A stretch of DNA of 64,000 bases from Candidatus Methanoperedens sp. BLZ2 (GCF_002487355.1 NZ_NTMG01000060.1:23790-87789), one strand, 5' to 3'. Positions 52,193 to 62,187 are shown, numbered from the stretch's first letter. Made by a program: numbers and translations. The notes: generated by a model not told the origin, from the letters alone.

Positions 52193-53013
52193 ATTTTTTC
52201 CGTTTTTAATGTCATGTCTTTTTTAAGTTCATTTAGCATTTGCGCCATTACACCATGCCATAAGAACTCATCCTCCAGGTTTTCCGATGTCTTCTTTTTT
52301 GCATATGCATCTTCTTTCCAATCAATATCCCTGTATTCCACGTTCTTGAGGATCAGGCCATGAGCAGGCGCAGGCTGGAGTGCTTCATGGAACTGCGAAG
52401 GCTGAAGCATCTTTTCAAGCCATGGAATATCCCTTTTCCCGCTTTCGATCATTTTTAATGCCGAAGCGAGCTTTCGGACCATGTGCCATAGAAAATGGTC
52501 TGCGCTGATATCCATGATCGTGAACTCACCAATTGTGCGGATATTTAAATTATAAACTACAGTTGAACTGCTTCGTTCTTTTTCGGGAGTGATAAAATTT
52601 GAAAAATCATGTTCGCCTTCTATTAATCTTGATGCACTTCTCAGAAGAGAAATATCCGATTTCCCTGGCATGATATACATGTATTCCCTGGATTTTGCAT
52701 GGCGGCGCGGATCAAAATCATCAGGTACCTGCGCTCTTGCCCATGTCCATATTGTCCCGGGAAGATTGCTGTTGATAGCTCCGGGGATCGCTAACCCGGA
52801 TCTGGATGTATCAAATGCTATTACCTGACCACGTGCATGAACTCCTTTATCGGTCCTTCCTGATGCGATATAATTTGCCTCGTGGGGGTTTTTGATTATG
52901 TCTAATTTCGCAAGGGATGCAAAAAGTTCACCCTCAATAGTTTTCACATCAGGCTGTATCTGGAATCCATGATAATTTGTGCCGATGTATCCGACTTTCA
53001 GGGCTATTCGCAT
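52186..53013 (-). CDS. truA: tRNA pseudouridine(38-40) synthase
   Basis: Isomerises uridines 38-40 of the anticodon arm. The 275-residue protein has the catalytic Asp D55 in ASGRTDKGVHARGQ, the opening ALKVGYIGTNYHGFQIQP, RHAKSREYMYIMPG and the C-terminal ISADHFLWHMVRKLASAL. It overlaps mutS by 10 nt upstream and trmG10 by 7 nt downstream, making a compact minus-strand operon. Confidence 0.93.
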   Translation of the reverse strand: MRIALKVGYIGTNYHGFQIQPDVKTIEGELFASLAKLDIIKNPHEANYIASGRTDKGVHARGQVIAFDTSRSGLAIPGAINSNLPGTIWTWARAQVPDDFDPRRHAKSREYMYIMPGKSDISLLRSASRLIEGEHDFSNFITPEKERSSSTVVYNLNIRTIGEFTIMDISADHFLWHMVRKLASALKMIESGKRDIPWLEKMLQPSQFHEALQPAPAHGLILKNVEYRDIDWKEDAYAKKKTSENLEDEFLWHGVMAQMLNELKKDMTLKTEKIC

Positions 53014-55625
53014 CCCTCACCCACTTTCTTCTTCAAATCAGCAAGCGCGTTAAGCGCCTCAAGGGGCGTCATTGCATCCACATTGAGTTTCTTGAGTTCC
53101 TCAACTACCGGTGATTCTTTTGCAGTATTATCCGAATCAAAAAGCACAAGCTGCGTATATTTCGCGCTGTCCTTCCCCCTGCTGCCTATGCTGCTCCCAT
53201 TCTCCACTTCTTTTAAAATCTCTTTTGCCCTCTGCGTCACCTTAAGAGGCACTCCGGCAAGCCTTGCCACATGAATACCATAACTTTTATCAGTTGCGCC
53301 TGGAATTATCTTACGGAGGAACACAAGGTCATTGCCTTCTTCTTTCACTGCAACATGATAATTCTTCACCCGCTTTAAGACCCCGCTCATTGCTGTAAGC
53401 TGGTGGTAATGCGTGGCAAAAAGCGACCTCACACCAGCACGGTCCTTATTATGAATATATTCAACCACTGCTTTTGCTATACTGTAGCCATCGTAAGTGC
53501 TTGTGCCCCTTCCGATCTCATCAAGAAGGATCAGGCTCCTGGGTGTCGCATTGTTGAGGATATTTGCAAGTTCCACCATCTCTATCATAAAAGTGCTCTG
53601 TCCGCTTGCAAGATCGTCAAATGCTCCTACACGTGTGAATATCCTGTCAACAAGGCCGATGGAAGCAAAAGATGCAGGAACAAAACTGCCAATTTGCGCC
53701 ATTATAACGATCAGCGCCGTCTGTCTCATGAACGTGGATTTTCCAGCCATGTTTGGCCCGGTCAGGAGCAGGAACTGGTTATCCTGGCAATCCATCTGAG
53801 TATCATTCGGGACAAACCCGCCCTGAATAGCATATTCTATTACAGGATGCCTTCCGTCCCTTATCAAAATATTGCAGTTATCATTTACTTCGGGCCGTAC
53901 ATATTTGTTATTCACAGCAATTTCTGCAAGGTTTGAAATGACATCGATTTCTCCGAGTGCGTTGGCTGTGACCTGCAATTCTCTGGACTTTCCGGCAATA
54001 AAATAGTTGATCTCGGTAAATAACTCAAATTCAAGAGCCGTTCGTTTATCATCGGCAGAAAGTATCATCGCTTCCTTTTCCTTCAGTTCAGGTGTATAAA
54101 AGCGTTCACCGTTTGCTGTTGTTTGTTTCCTGATATAATCGGAAGGAACCTGCGAGAGGTTATTTTTTGTGACCTCTATATAATATCCGAAAACAGAATT
54201 ATACCCGATCTTCAGGGATTTTATTCCTGTCCTGTCACGTTCTTTCTGCTGCATCCGGGCGATCCAGTCTTTGCCGTGAAGTGACATTTCCTTGAGTTCA
54301 TCAAGCTTTTGATTATACCCTTCCTTTATCATCCCGCCTTCGCGAACTGTAACTGGCGGATCATCAACAAGCGCCCTGTCAAGCAGTGCAACAATATCCT
54401 GATGATCACCCAGCCTTTCCAATATATTCAATAAAAGTCCTGATCTTACATCGCTTTCTTTAAGTGATCTTGTGATTTCAGGTATTGTAAGAAGAGAGAC
54501 TTTAAGTGCTATCAGATCCCGGGCATTTGAGTTGCCATATACGATCCGCCCGATAAGGCGCTCTATGTCACGGATATGCGAGAGCTGGGAGCGCAGATCA
54601 TAACGCAGAAGTGTTTTTTTGATGATCTCATCAATGGCATCCTGCCTTTCTGTTATTTTGCTCACAGAGATTAATGGTAAAAGAATCCATTTCCGGAGCA
54701 GGCGCCCTCCCATTGGTGTTTTTGTATGGTCAATTACAGATAGTAATGAACCAGCTGTCTCGCCGCGGATACCCTGGATAATTTCAAGATTTCTCAGTGT
54801 TATCGAATCAAGCACCATGAACTCATTTTCGGAATATGTCCTCATTGACTGGATGTGATTTAAGTCCCTCATCTGGGTTGTTTTTGCATACAGGAGAGAG
54901 GCGCCGGATGCCTCAATCGCAAATTTGAGTTTTTCACATCCCATACCTTCAAGAGTCATCACACCAAAATGTTTAAGGAGGCGTTCCCGTGCACTTTTAA
55001 GATCAAAAGCTTCCGTATCGAATTTGTTGATAATTATATTAAGCTGGCTCAAACGGTCTTTTAATTTCTTATTTTCAAAAAGCCCTGGAGCAAGTATGCA
55101 TTCGGCAGGATGCATCCGGGATGCTTCGCTAATTATTTTGTCGTATGAAGTATTATCAGGAAACTGGGTTGTCAGGAATTCGCCAGTGCTGACATCCAGG
55201 AATGATATCCCGAACTCCCTGCCGTCACCCGATATTGACATAAGATAATTGTTGGACTGGTCAGAAATAAGAGATGAATCGATGACAGTCCCTGGCGTGA
55301 TGACTCTTACAACTCCTCTTTTCACCACGCCTTTTGCCATCTTCGGGTCTTCAAGCTGCTCACATATTGCTACCTTGTAGCCCTTCTTTATAAGTTTTGG
55401 AAGGTATGAATCAACCGCATGATAGGGGATCCCTGCAAGCGGCATATCCTCTCCCTCTTTATCCCTGCCTCTTGAGGTCAGGGTTATTTCAAGTTCTTTT
55501 GCGATTACTTTAGCATCTTCCCCGAAAGACTCATAGAAGTCGCCCATCCTGAAAAAAATCAGGGCATCCTTGTGCTTTTCCTTTGCCTCGTAATACTGCT
55601 TCATTGCAGGTGTCATCTTGTTCAT
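53004..55625 (-). CDS. mutS: DNA mismatch repair protein MutS
   Basis: MutS binds mismatches and signals MutL. From ATG 55625 (GAGGTAAATCAAAT ribosome site; upstream frame to 55712 is non-coding) it has 873 residues. The mismatch-reading Phe and Glu are in FFRMGDFYESFGEDA near the N-terminus. Walker A is LTGPNMAGKSTFMRQTALIV, Walker B LILLDEIGRGTSTYDGYSI, and FATHYHQLT follows. MutS1-type proteins occur in few archaea, mainly Methanosarcinales and haloarchaea, by old transfer from bacteria. No mutL is in the window. Confidence 0.94.
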   Translation of the reverse strand: MNKMTPAMKQYYEAKEKHKDALIFFRMGDFYESFGEDAKVIAKELEITLTSRGRDKEGEDMPLAGIPYHAVDSYLPKLIKKGYKVAICEQLEDPKMAKGVVKRGVVRVITPGTVIDSSLISDQSNNYLMSISGDGREFGISFLDVSTGEFLTTQFPDNTSYDKIISEASRMHPAECILAPGLFENKKLKDRLSQLNIIINKFDTEAFDLKSARERLLKHFGVMTLEGMGCEKLKFAIEASGASLLYAKTTQMRDLNHIQSMRTYSENEFMVLDSITLRNLEIIQGIRGETAGSLLSVIDHTKTPMGGRLLRKWILLPLISVSKITERQDAIDEIIKKTLLRYDLRSQLSHIRDIERLIGRIVYGNSNARDLIALKVSLLTIPEITRSLKESDVRSGLLLNILERLGDHQDIVALLDRALVDDPPVTVREGGMIKEGYNQKLDELKEMSLHGKDWIARMQQKERDRTGIKSLKIGYNSVFGYYIEVTKNNLSQVPSDYIRKQTTANGERFYTPELKEKEAMILSADDKRTALEFELFTEINYFIAGKSRELQVTANALGEIDVISNLAEIAVNNKYVRPEVNDNCNILIRDGRHPVIEYAIQGGFVPNDTQMDCQDNQFLLLTGPNMAGKSTFMRQTALIVIMAQIGSFVPASFASIGLVDRIFTRVGAFDDLASGQSTFMIEMVELANILNNATPRSLILLDEIGRGTSTYDGYSIAKAVVEYIHNKDRAGVRSLFATHYHQLTAMSGVLKRVKNYHVAVKEEGNDLVFLRKIIPGATDKSYGIHVARLAGVPLKVTQRAKEILKEVENGSSIGSRGKDSAKYTQLVLFDSDNTAKESPVVEELKKLNVDAMTPLEALNALADLKKKVGEGCE

Positions 55626-55632
55626 ATTTGAT

Positions 55633-56907
55633 TTACCTCTTCCATTCCACAAAAGACAGCAATCCCCCTGCAACCACAAGGGCAGTCCCCACAAGAATAA
55701 CTTTTGCTTCAAGCTGCAAGAGCATGAATATGCTGACTAACATACCCAGAAGGGCAAGCAGCGGGAACCTGCCTATTGTAAATGGTACTCTGAAGGGTCT
55801 TTTCACATCTGGTTCCTTGTACCTCAATACGATCATGGAGGCATTTATCACAAAAAATGTTACGAATAAAGTGAAGTTGGCAATGTTTGCCACAAATGTG
55901 ATATCACCCGCAAAGATGAACAGTAGCGATAACAACGCTGTGATTATTATCGCTATCCACGGTGTTCTCCTTAAAAAATGTACCCTTGAAAGGATAGAGG
56001 GTAAATGGAAGGAATTAGCCATCCCATACATTATTCTTGACGAGCCCAGCATCATCAAAAGAACGGTATTGGCAGTTGAAAAAAGAGCAATAATGGTCAG
56101 CATGATAAATGCATTGCTCCCAAAAGCAGAAAAAGCAATATCTGCAAGAGGTGCGTCTGATCTACTCAGATTTTCCCATCCGACAACGCTGACAGCAGAA
56201 ATTGCCACCAGAATATAAAGCACAACACTGATCAAAATAGCAAGTATCAATCCCTTCGGAATTGTTTTCTCGGGAGATTTCGTCTCTTCCGAGAGCTTAA
56301 CGATACTCTCAAATCCTGTATATGCGAAAAAAACTAATGCTGCAGCCTGGAAAACCCCGGCCATTCCCAGAGGCATTTCAAAATAATCAACCTTCCCAAG
56401 ATAAGGAACACCTATAAAAATTATGATCAAAAGCCCTGCTGTTTCAATAAGGGTAGCTATAACAGCGAACAAGGCAGATTCTTTTATACCCAGGAAAAGG
56501 AGAAAAGAAAGAGCAATTATCAGGACAAACGCCGAGGTAATTATCGGCATACTGAATAATACTTTGAAATAGCCTCCGAATCCGAGAGCCACAGTTGAAG
56601 CACCGATCGCTCCGCTTAAGATTATCAGCCAGCCGATAATAAAGGCCAGCCTTTTTCCAAAAGCATGTGCAGTATATTCGTATTCCGCGCTTGCCTTCGG
56701 GAACATGGAGGAGAGTTCTGCATAACTCAATCCTGTGAATATCGCTATCAATGCCGAGATGGCAAATGATAACCATAAGGAATTCCCTGCAAGGCCAGAC
56801 GCTTTTCCAATAAGTGCATATATCCCTGCGCCCAGGATTATCCCGATTCCTGAAAGAGTTACCTCAAACAGTCCCAGCTCACGCTTCAATGCCACTTTTT
56901 CACTCAT
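55633..56907 (-). CDS. APC-superfamily amino acid permease
   Basis: The 424-residue membrane protein has 12 predicted helices with the APC signature GLFEVTLSGIGIILGAGIYA in helix 1, FAYTGFESIVKLSEETKSPE (helix 6 and loop) and FRVPFTIGRFPLLALLG. It imports amino acids with protons or exchanges them. It ends 7 nt before the mutS start region on the same strand. Substrate not readable. Confidence 0.88.
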   Translation of the reverse strand: MSEKVALKRELGLFEVTLSGIGIILGAGIYALIGKASGLAGNSLWLSFAISALIAIFTGLSYAELSSMFPKASAEYEYTAHAFGKRLAFIIGWLIILSGAIGASTVALGFGGYFKVLFSMPIITSAFVLIIALSFLLFLGIKESALFAVIATLIETAGLLIIIFIGVPYLGKVDYFEMPLGMAGVFQAAALVFFAYTGFESIVKLSEETKSPEKTIPKGLILAILISVVLYILVAISAVSVVGWENLSRSDAPLADIAFSAFGSNAFIMLTIIALFSTANTVLLMMLGSSRIMYGMANSFHLPSILSRVHFLRRTPWIAIIITALLSLLFIFAGDITFVANIANFTLFVTFFVINASMIVLRYKEPDVKRPFRVPFTIGRFPLLALLGMLVSIFMLLQLEAKVILVGTALVVAGGLLSFVEWKR

Positions 56908-57068
56908 ATGTTCTTATATTATCTATAAATTGGTAAAGATTTGGGTGTAATCATGGAAAATAGATTTAAATGGAGAATCTCTATTAGATATTAGAGGGAC
57001 CTCCTATCCTATCCAAAACTAATTTTTTATGGTTCCTCACCTATCCATTCCAAAAAAAAGAAAAGTAT

Positions 57069-57482
57069 TCATTTGCCCTTCGTATTATTTGCACCAAAAG
57101 AATTTTCTCCTTCATATTTTGAAGGACATTTCGTGAGCATCCTGAATGCATCAAACCTATTTCCATTAAATTGGCCTGTAACTGTTGTCTGGATATCAAC
57201 AACCTCAGCCGGCATGTTAGGCAAGTCCCCAATATAAACAACATCCATTGTTGCAATGCCGTCTGTCATTTTAAAGGTGAGGGTTTTTGTTAGTGGGTCC
57301 CAATTGTCAGTACCTTTGACCAGCGACCCGTTAACAATTATGACCTTTCCTGTCAGATTTTCCTTTGCAGCCATAGCGCCGCTTACCTCATACTGGTTCG
57401 ATGTCCCTGATGTGAGCAGCAGGTATCCCAATAAAACAACAATGATCGAAACACCCAATAATAAACGATTTTTCTTATTCAT
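57069..57482 (-). CDS. ccmE: CcmE-type haem chaperone with CxxxY motif
   Basis: CcmE holds haem covalently and delivers it during cytochrome c maturation outside the membrane. The 137 residues have an N-terminal anchor (LLLGVSIIVVLLGYLLLTS) and an OB-fold: NLTGKVIIVNGSLVKGT, LTFKMTDGIATMDVVYIGDL, VVDIQTTVTGQFNGNRFDAF, then LTKCPSKYEG. C119 and Y123 form the CxxxY motif that replaces HxxxY in archaeal and some sulfate-reducer CcmE. A T-rich minus-strand tract follows the stop. The other ccm genes are not in this window. Confidence 0.88.
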   Translation of the reverse strand: MNKKNRLLLGVSIIVVLLGYLLLTSGTSNQYEVSGAMAAKENLTGKVIIVNGSLVKGTDNWDPLTKTLTFKMTDGIATMDVVYIGDLPNMPAEVVDIQTTVTGQFNGNRFDAFRMLTKCPSKYEGENSFGANNTKGK

Positions 57483-57570
57483 TTGTATCCTTACGAATTA
57501 AACGGTTTTCTTATTCTTAAATGTTTCTTCCAAGCATTATTAATCCTTCGATGTGTTTAGGAAAAATATT

Positions 57571-58317
57571 ATGGATATATTGCTGATCATTGTAATAACA
57601 TTCCTCATCGCAGTCCTTTTCTCTATAATGGGTCTTGGGGGGGCGATAATATACACGCCGCTTTTTTTCTGGCTGGGTATACCGCTTCTTGCGGCTATCC
57701 CAATGGCGCTTTTGTTGAATATGATAACCACGGCATCAGCTTCCATCACTTATTTAAAACAAATGCTTGTGGATAAAAAAATAGCTCTTCCCCTGATATT
57801 AACATCAACATTTGGCGCCATTACAGGTTCATATTTTGCATCAAGGATTGAGACCAGGGTTTTAATTATATTGCTTAGCATCATACTTTTGTTTGCAGCA
57901 CTGCGCATACTGTTATTCAATAATATTGGCTTTATGGTTAAAGATGGAGAAAACAAGAAGATTCTGGTTGGAGCAGGCCTGGCATTTATTTTTGGGATAA
58001 TATCCTCATTAGTAGGCATTGGCGGAGGCACTTTTATTGTACCACTGCTCCTTATTCTTGGATTGGAAACAAAAAATGCGGTAGCAACCTCTGCATTTAT
58101 TATCACATTCACCTCATTATCAGGATTTGTGGGACATCTGGTTTTTGCAACCCAAACACTTGATTTGAATGTATTATTTTATGCAGGCCTTACTGCTTTT
58201 GCAGGCGCACAGATCGGTTCAAAAATAATCTTCAAACGTGTTTCTCCAAAAGTTATCAGCCGTTTATTTGCTCTTTTTCTGCTATTTATGGCAGCAAAAC
58301 TTTTATATGGTCTGTGA
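57571..58317 (+). CDS. TSUP (TauE/SafE) family transporter
   Basis: From ATG 57571 (AGGA ribosome site) the protein has 248 residues with eight helices. Both family halves open with a GGG/GLGG segment: FSIMGLGGAIIYTPLFFWLG and SSLVGIGGGTFIVPLLLILG. Another conserved piece is NAVATSAFIITFTSLSGFVG. It probably exports sulfur-containing or organic anions. It is more canonical than the TSUP gene at 18454. It is convergent with the exonuclease gene, their ends overlapping by 15 nt. Confidence 0.9.
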   Translation: MDILLIIVITFLIAVLFSIMGLGGAIIYTPLFFWLGIPLLAAIPMALLLNMITTASASITYLKQMLVDKKIALPLILTSTFGAITGSYFASRIETRVLIILLSIILLFAALRILLFNNIGFMVKDGENKKILVGAGLAFIFGIISSLVGIGGGTFIVPLLLILGLETKNAVATSAFIITFTSLSGFVGHLVFATQTLDLNVLFYAGLTAFAGAQIGSKIIFKRVSPKVISRLFALFLLFMAAKLLYGL

Positions 58318-59088
58318 AAGATCCGCGGCGCACTTTCTATCTTTTGGCGCAATCTCATTATCCACCATTTTCTGGTAAGTCATATCAATAATGGTTTTAA
58401 GATTTTCCACATCTTCTTTATTATACTTGATGAGCACTTCCAGGGACTCATCATCCCCTTTCTTATATTTATTCCACAATCGTACAGCCTCAAAACCGGA
58501 TATTCCCTCGGTTTCTTCGCTTCTTCTTATCCCGAGTGAACATTCGATTTTCTTAAGACCGCCGCTATATCCGATATTTTTTAAAGGATACATAAGATCG
58601 ATATGCAGGTGATTGAAAAATCCGGGAAATTCATGTTCGATAAAAGGAAGATCAAAACGTGCGCCATTAAAAGTAACAAGCTGCTTGTACTTTGCCAGCT
58701 CTTCTGTTGCTTCATCAAGGTTTATGCCCTTGATATATGTTTTTGTTTCTTTCCCGTTATAGACACCGATTATCGTTATGCTGTCAGATTGCGAGGAAAG
58801 TCCCGTTGTCTCAATATCAACAAATGCAGTTTTATCTTCAAATTGCCTGTATGCCCTCCATTGATGGCAGGGCAAAAGCCGCCGTGCAAAAAAGATATGG
58901 TTTTTACCTGAGAGTTGCTCAATTGATTCTTCAACTCCTGAATATAAGACCCGCTGCTTTTTTTTTGTTGTTTTTAGCGTTCCATGATTTATGAGAAAAT
59001 CATCCCAGCTTTTTATCCCGGATTTCCATATCGTCCGCTCTGTTGAAGAGCCGATGCAGGGTATATGAATATAGGTATTGTTCAGCAT
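58303..59088 (-). CDS. RNase H-fold 3'-5' exonuclease-like protein
   Basis: The 261-residue protein carries DEDD-type exonuclease motifs: AFVDIETTGLSSQSDSITII (Exo I), VTFNGARFDLPFIEHEFPG (Exo II) and IKYNKEDVENLKTII (Exo III with YNKED). This is the YprB/RNase_H_2-like family of archaea and bacteria, thought to trim DNA or RNA. It lies 3 nt downstream of the DP1 gene, so it may serve in replication or repair. The N-terminal 90 residues are helical and specific to the family. Confidence 0.85.
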   Translation of the reverse strand: MLNNTYIHIPCIGSSTERTIWKSGIKSWDDFLINHGTLKTTKKKQRVLYSGVEESIEQLSGKNHIFFARRLLPCHQWRAYRQFEDKTAFVDIETTGLSSQSDSITIIGVYNGKETKTYIKGINLDEATEELAKYKQLVTFNGARFDLPFIEHEFPGFFNHLHIDLMYPLKNIGYSGGLKKIECSLGIRRSEETEGISGFEAVRLWNKYKKGDDESLEVLIKYNKEDVENLKTIIDMTYQKMVDNEIAPKDRKCAADLSQTI

Positions 59089-59091
59089 ATT

Positions 59092-60555
59092 TCAATTAAA
59101 ATCCATTATTTTGTATTCCATTCCAGACAGGTCAACAAGAGTAGCTCTTGCCGGCACAGGCATAAGGTTCATTCGTTTCTGGAATTCTGTCTGGCTTTGC
59201 CATGTTCCGCTGTTGATCGCTAGAACATCCCTGTAACGTGAAACACCAACTGTATGAACATGCCCGCAATGGAGGATGTCGGGAATTACATCGATAACGA
59301 AATGATCCTTTTTCTCAGGAGCGATCGATACCCTTCCTCCGTATATCGGTGATAGATGTCTTAGTTTTAGCATTTCATGCATCGGTTTTACAGGTTCATT
59401 ATACGAAAAACCCGGAATACTTGCAATAATGTCATCCATTGACCTTCCGTGATATATAAGTACCTTTACCCCGATATCCACCATTGCGGGATTTCCTACA
59501 AAGATAAAATCATTCCTGAACATTCTGGTAATTCTCTCAGGAAAACGTGGCTGCGGTTCAGCTTGCCTCACTGCATCATGGTTTCCCGGTGAAATTATGA
59601 CCTTTATATGTTTTGGCACTGCGTTCAAGTACTCTGCTGCTTTTTCATATTGTTCATAGATGTCGGAAATGGCAAGCTCTTTATCCTGTCCGGGAAAAAT
59701 ACCTATCCCATCAACCAGATCGCCGGCTATCACAAGATAATTTATATCATCCCCGAGCCAGTCAATGAACTTAAGCCAGGAATCTTCAAGAAAAGTCTTG
59801 CTCCCTACATGAATATCGGAAATAAAAACCGCTTTTCCTCCTCTGTTTTTCCCATCGATACTGGCATTCTGGGAATTTGGAATATCGGGCCACGATATTC
59901 TATTTACGAACATCAGGTTACCATCAGAGGACAGGGTACCTGTTATTCCTATAACCTCATCAAGCAGGATACGGTTTGCCGATTCAAACAGTTCCTTATC
60001 TCTTTCTTTATGGATCAAGATTCGTAGGGTTCCTGTCGGATCTTCTATCTGGATAAGTTTATGGCCGTTTGAGGTAGTCTTGATATCAAGGACCATACCT
60101 ATCACTGACAGAGGCTCCCTTGTATCAAGATTTCTCTTTTTCAGGCTCTCAATAGGTCTTGCTCCAAGTCTTTTTCGAAGTATCTCACCCAGTGAACTGT
60201 AACGGTCCCTGAAATATTGCACAAATTCCGTATATTCCCCGATGCAGGTTGACTGGTTCGTAATATCTTTTAGTATTGTGACCGGACTTTCCCTGTTCCT
60301 GATCTTTACCTGGATTGCATCCTGTACTTGTACTTGTATTTGAGGTATATATGAGGGCAAAGAAATGGTCTCTGGCAGCGGATCTTGCGTGAGGGGCCGT
60401 ATATGCTCGATCCCCACAACCAGAACTGAACTATCCATTGCCTTCACAAGATGTTGTATTTGCTCAGGAGAGCTCGTTCTCATAGCGTCAAGCGCCTGTC
60501 TGTCTACCTGGAATCCGGATTCAGCAAAAATCTGGATTATCTCGCCAGTCTCCAT
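59092..60555 (-). CDS. DNA polymerase D small subunit (DP1)
   Basis: PolD is the euryarchaeal replicative polymerase; DP1 is the 3'-5' proofreading subunit. From ATG 60555 it has 487 residues: an N-terminal helical part, an OB-fold (PLSVIGMVLDIKTTSNGHKL) and the calcineurin-like phosphoesterase domain with VFISDIHVGSKTFLEDSW, VIAGDLVDGIGIFPGQ, VIISPGNHDAVRQ, LIYHGRSMDDI and HCGHVHTVGVS, which supply the metal ligands. The upstream frame to 60612 lacks a ribosome site. It is divergent from the PAC2 gene. Confidence 0.95.
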   Translation of the reverse strand: METGEIIQIFAESGFQVDRQALDAMRTSSPEQIQHLVKAMDSSVLVVGIEHIRPLTQDPLPETISLPSYIPQIQVQVQDAIQVKIRNRESPVTILKDITNQSTCIGEYTEFVQYFRDRYSSLGEILRKRLGARPIESLKKRNLDTREPLSVIGMVLDIKTTSNGHKLIQIEDPTGTLRILIHKERDKELFESANRILLDEVIGITGTLSSDGNLMFVNRISWPDIPNSQNASIDGKNRGGKAVFISDIHVGSKTFLEDSWLKFIDWLGDDINYLVIAGDLVDGIGIFPGQDKELAISDIYEQYEKAAEYLNAVPKHIKVIISPGNHDAVRQAEPQPRFPERITRMFRNDFIFVGNPAMVDIGVKVLIYHGRSMDDIIASIPGFSYNEPVKPMHEMLKLRHLSPIYGGRVSIAPEKKDHFVIDVIPDILHCGHVHTVGVSRYRDVLAINSGTWQSQTEFQKRMNLMPVPARATLVDLSGMEYKIMDFN

Positions 60556-60685
60556 ATACCTGTCTCCATATTTATTATATATTATTTTTAGAAAGGATAA
60601 GATTTTCCTCAAACCTGCATCGATGCTTTTAAAAACTATATCGATGCTTTTATTTACTTTTGATCTAATTAACTATAGTGGAAGT

Positions 60686-61429
60686 ATGGCATCGGAAACA
60701 GCAGAACAATTCGTAAAAATTATAAGTGAACCTCTTAAATCAAAGAATCCATTAGTCATTGAAGGGTTTCCCGGCATCGGTCTGGTGGGGAATATAACGT
60801 GTCAGCATATAATAGAAGAACTTGGAATGAAGTATATGGGATCTATCGACTCAAAATATTTCCCTCCGTTAGCAGTTCTTTTTAATGGTATGGTCTATAT
60901 GCCGGTTCGTATTTACGAGGATCCAGGAAAAGAGATAGTCGTAATAATTTCAGATATCCCGATTCATCCAACGGCATCATATGATATCAGCAAGGTTCTT
61001 ATAGACTGGATGCAGAACATCAATGCCAGGAATATAGTTTCTATCGCAGGAATAGCTACAACAACCGGAGAAAGACGTGTTTTTGGCGGCGCAACAAACG
61101 TTGAATTACTTGAGAAAATCAGAGACAAGACTGAAATATTCCAGGTAGGTACTATTTCCGGGATTTCCGGAAGCATAATGACCGAATGTTATCTCCGCGG
61201 CTTGCCTGCAATAAGTCTCCTGGGTGAAACCCCGGGCCCCAACCCGGATCCACGAGCTGCAGTCCAGGTAATAACTGCCCTTAATAAAATATTTAATCTT
61301 GCTATTGATACTGAAAAATTGCTGGGGCAGGCTGACCAGATAGAACATGAACTTTCAAAGCTTGCTGAACAGGTCAAGACTACTGAAAATTCAACGCAGC
61401 CCAAGAAAGAATTCCCTATGTACGGGTGA
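60686..61429 (+). CDS. PAC2-family proteasome assembly chaperone
   Basis: From ATG 60686 (GGAAG just upstream; the longer frame from 60365 is antisense of DP1) the protein has 247 residues: NPLVIEGFPGIGLVGNITCQ, EELGMKYMGSIDSKYFPPLA, VVIISDIPIHPTASYDISKV, SIAGIATTTGERRVFGGATN, GTISGISGSIMTECYLRGLP and LGETPGPNPDPRAAVQVITA. These are the hallmarks of archaeal PbaA/PbaB homologues, which help build the 20S proteasome or bind other proteins as homomultimers. The C-terminal KKEFPMYG resembles the hydrophobic-Tyr tail that docks proteasomes. Confidence 0.9.
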   Translation: MASETAEQFVKIISEPLKSKNPLVIEGFPGIGLVGNITCQHIIEELGMKYMGSIDSKYFPPLAVLFNGMVYMPVRIYEDPGKEIVVIISDIPIHPTASYDISKVLIDWMQNINARNIVSIAGIATTTGERRVFGGATNVELLEKIRDKTEIFQVGTISGISGSIMTECYLRGLPAISLLGETPGPNPDPRAAVQVITALNKIFNLAIDTEKLLGQADQIEHELSKLAEQVKTTENSTQPKKEFPMYG

Positions 61430-61435
61430 TTTTTA

Positions 61436-61825
61436 ATGCGACATATATTATTGAGCGGAATATCGCATCAAGTCCTGACCGATCTTGAACATGAAAAAAT
61501 AAAGACCATTGAGATCAGGAGTCCCCATAATTTTCTTTCCGTGCTGGAAACGAATGTGGGAGATATAATATTCCTTACATCAACAAGCGGAGAAGATGTG
61601 AGAGCTGGCACCACGGGTCTTATTGCGCGAATTCGCGGAAAACAGGTTTCAATGCACAGGATCATTCAGAAAACTCCCGAGTTTTATGAGGAATCGGAGT
61701 TCCAGCTTGCGCGCCTCCAGCTGGAAATGAAAGGGCATGGGCGTGTTCGCCGCTCCGAATGCTGTGAAATTGGGAAAGCATCTGTAGTTGACGCAGACGA
61801 AGTGCGTTCCTTTGAAGGAAGATAG
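61436..61825 (+). CDS. DUF473-family protein
   Basis: The 129-residue archaeal protein has HILLSGISHQVLTDLEHEKI, TIEIRSPHNFLSVLETNVGD, IIFLTSTSGEDVRAGTTGLI and ARLQLEMKGHGRVRRSECCE. DUF473 is restricted to methanogen-related archaea and its function is unknown; the fold is a small beta-barrel like that of some RNA-binding domains. It follows the PAC2 gene by 6 nt, so the two are probably cotranscribed. Confidence 0.9.
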   Translation: MRHILLSGISHQVLTDLEHEKIKTIEIRSPHNFLSVLETNVGDIIFLTSTSGEDVRAGTTGLIARIRGKQVSMHRIIQKTPEFYEESEFQLARLQLEMKGHGRVRRSECCEIGKASVVDADEVRSFEGR

Positions 61826-61827
61826 GA

Positions 61828-62187
61828 CTAATAGATCTGTGTGGCATCGCCTTCTGCGATAAGCAGCGCAACCTCGTCGATAAATTCCATCATATATTTG
61901 TCCAGTTGATCCTTTTGTCGTTCCTTTATTTCAGGATCGCATGGAAATTTATCAATTAATTTTTCAAAATCTTGATAAATTTGATTAGTCTTTGTCATCA
62001 TTGCTTCTTTGGTTTCATTCATTTGCGCCATGTGGACAATATACCGCCGTAAACGTATGCATCCCCTGTTTTTCCCGAAGCTTTTGTCGAAAAACAGAGG
62101 AATCCTCCATGGCCCGCTCTCCACAACTCCAGTCTTGACTGAGGGAAATAACCTTACAATCTCAGGGTCAATTGAATCGGGTAACAT
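61828..62187 (-). CDS. hypothetical 119-residue protein, second of a pair
   Basis: ATG 62187 lies 2 nt after the stop of the gene before it, and the ribosome site GATGGAAGA lies inside that gene, so translation is coupled. The N-terminal part (DPEIVRLFPSVKTGVVESGP, WRIPLFFDKSFGKNRGCIRL) is followed by a helical part (QDFEKLIDKFPCDPEIKERQ, KQKDQLDKYMMEFIDEVALL). I do not recognise the family. A shorter form from MAQMNETKE is possible. Confidence 0.6.
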   Translation of the reverse strand: MLPDSIDPEIVRLFPSVKTGVVESGPWRIPLFFDKSFGKNRGCIRLRRYIVHMAQMNETKEAMMTKTNQIYQDFEKLIDKFPCDPEIKERQKDQLDKYMMEFIDEVALLIAEGDATQIY

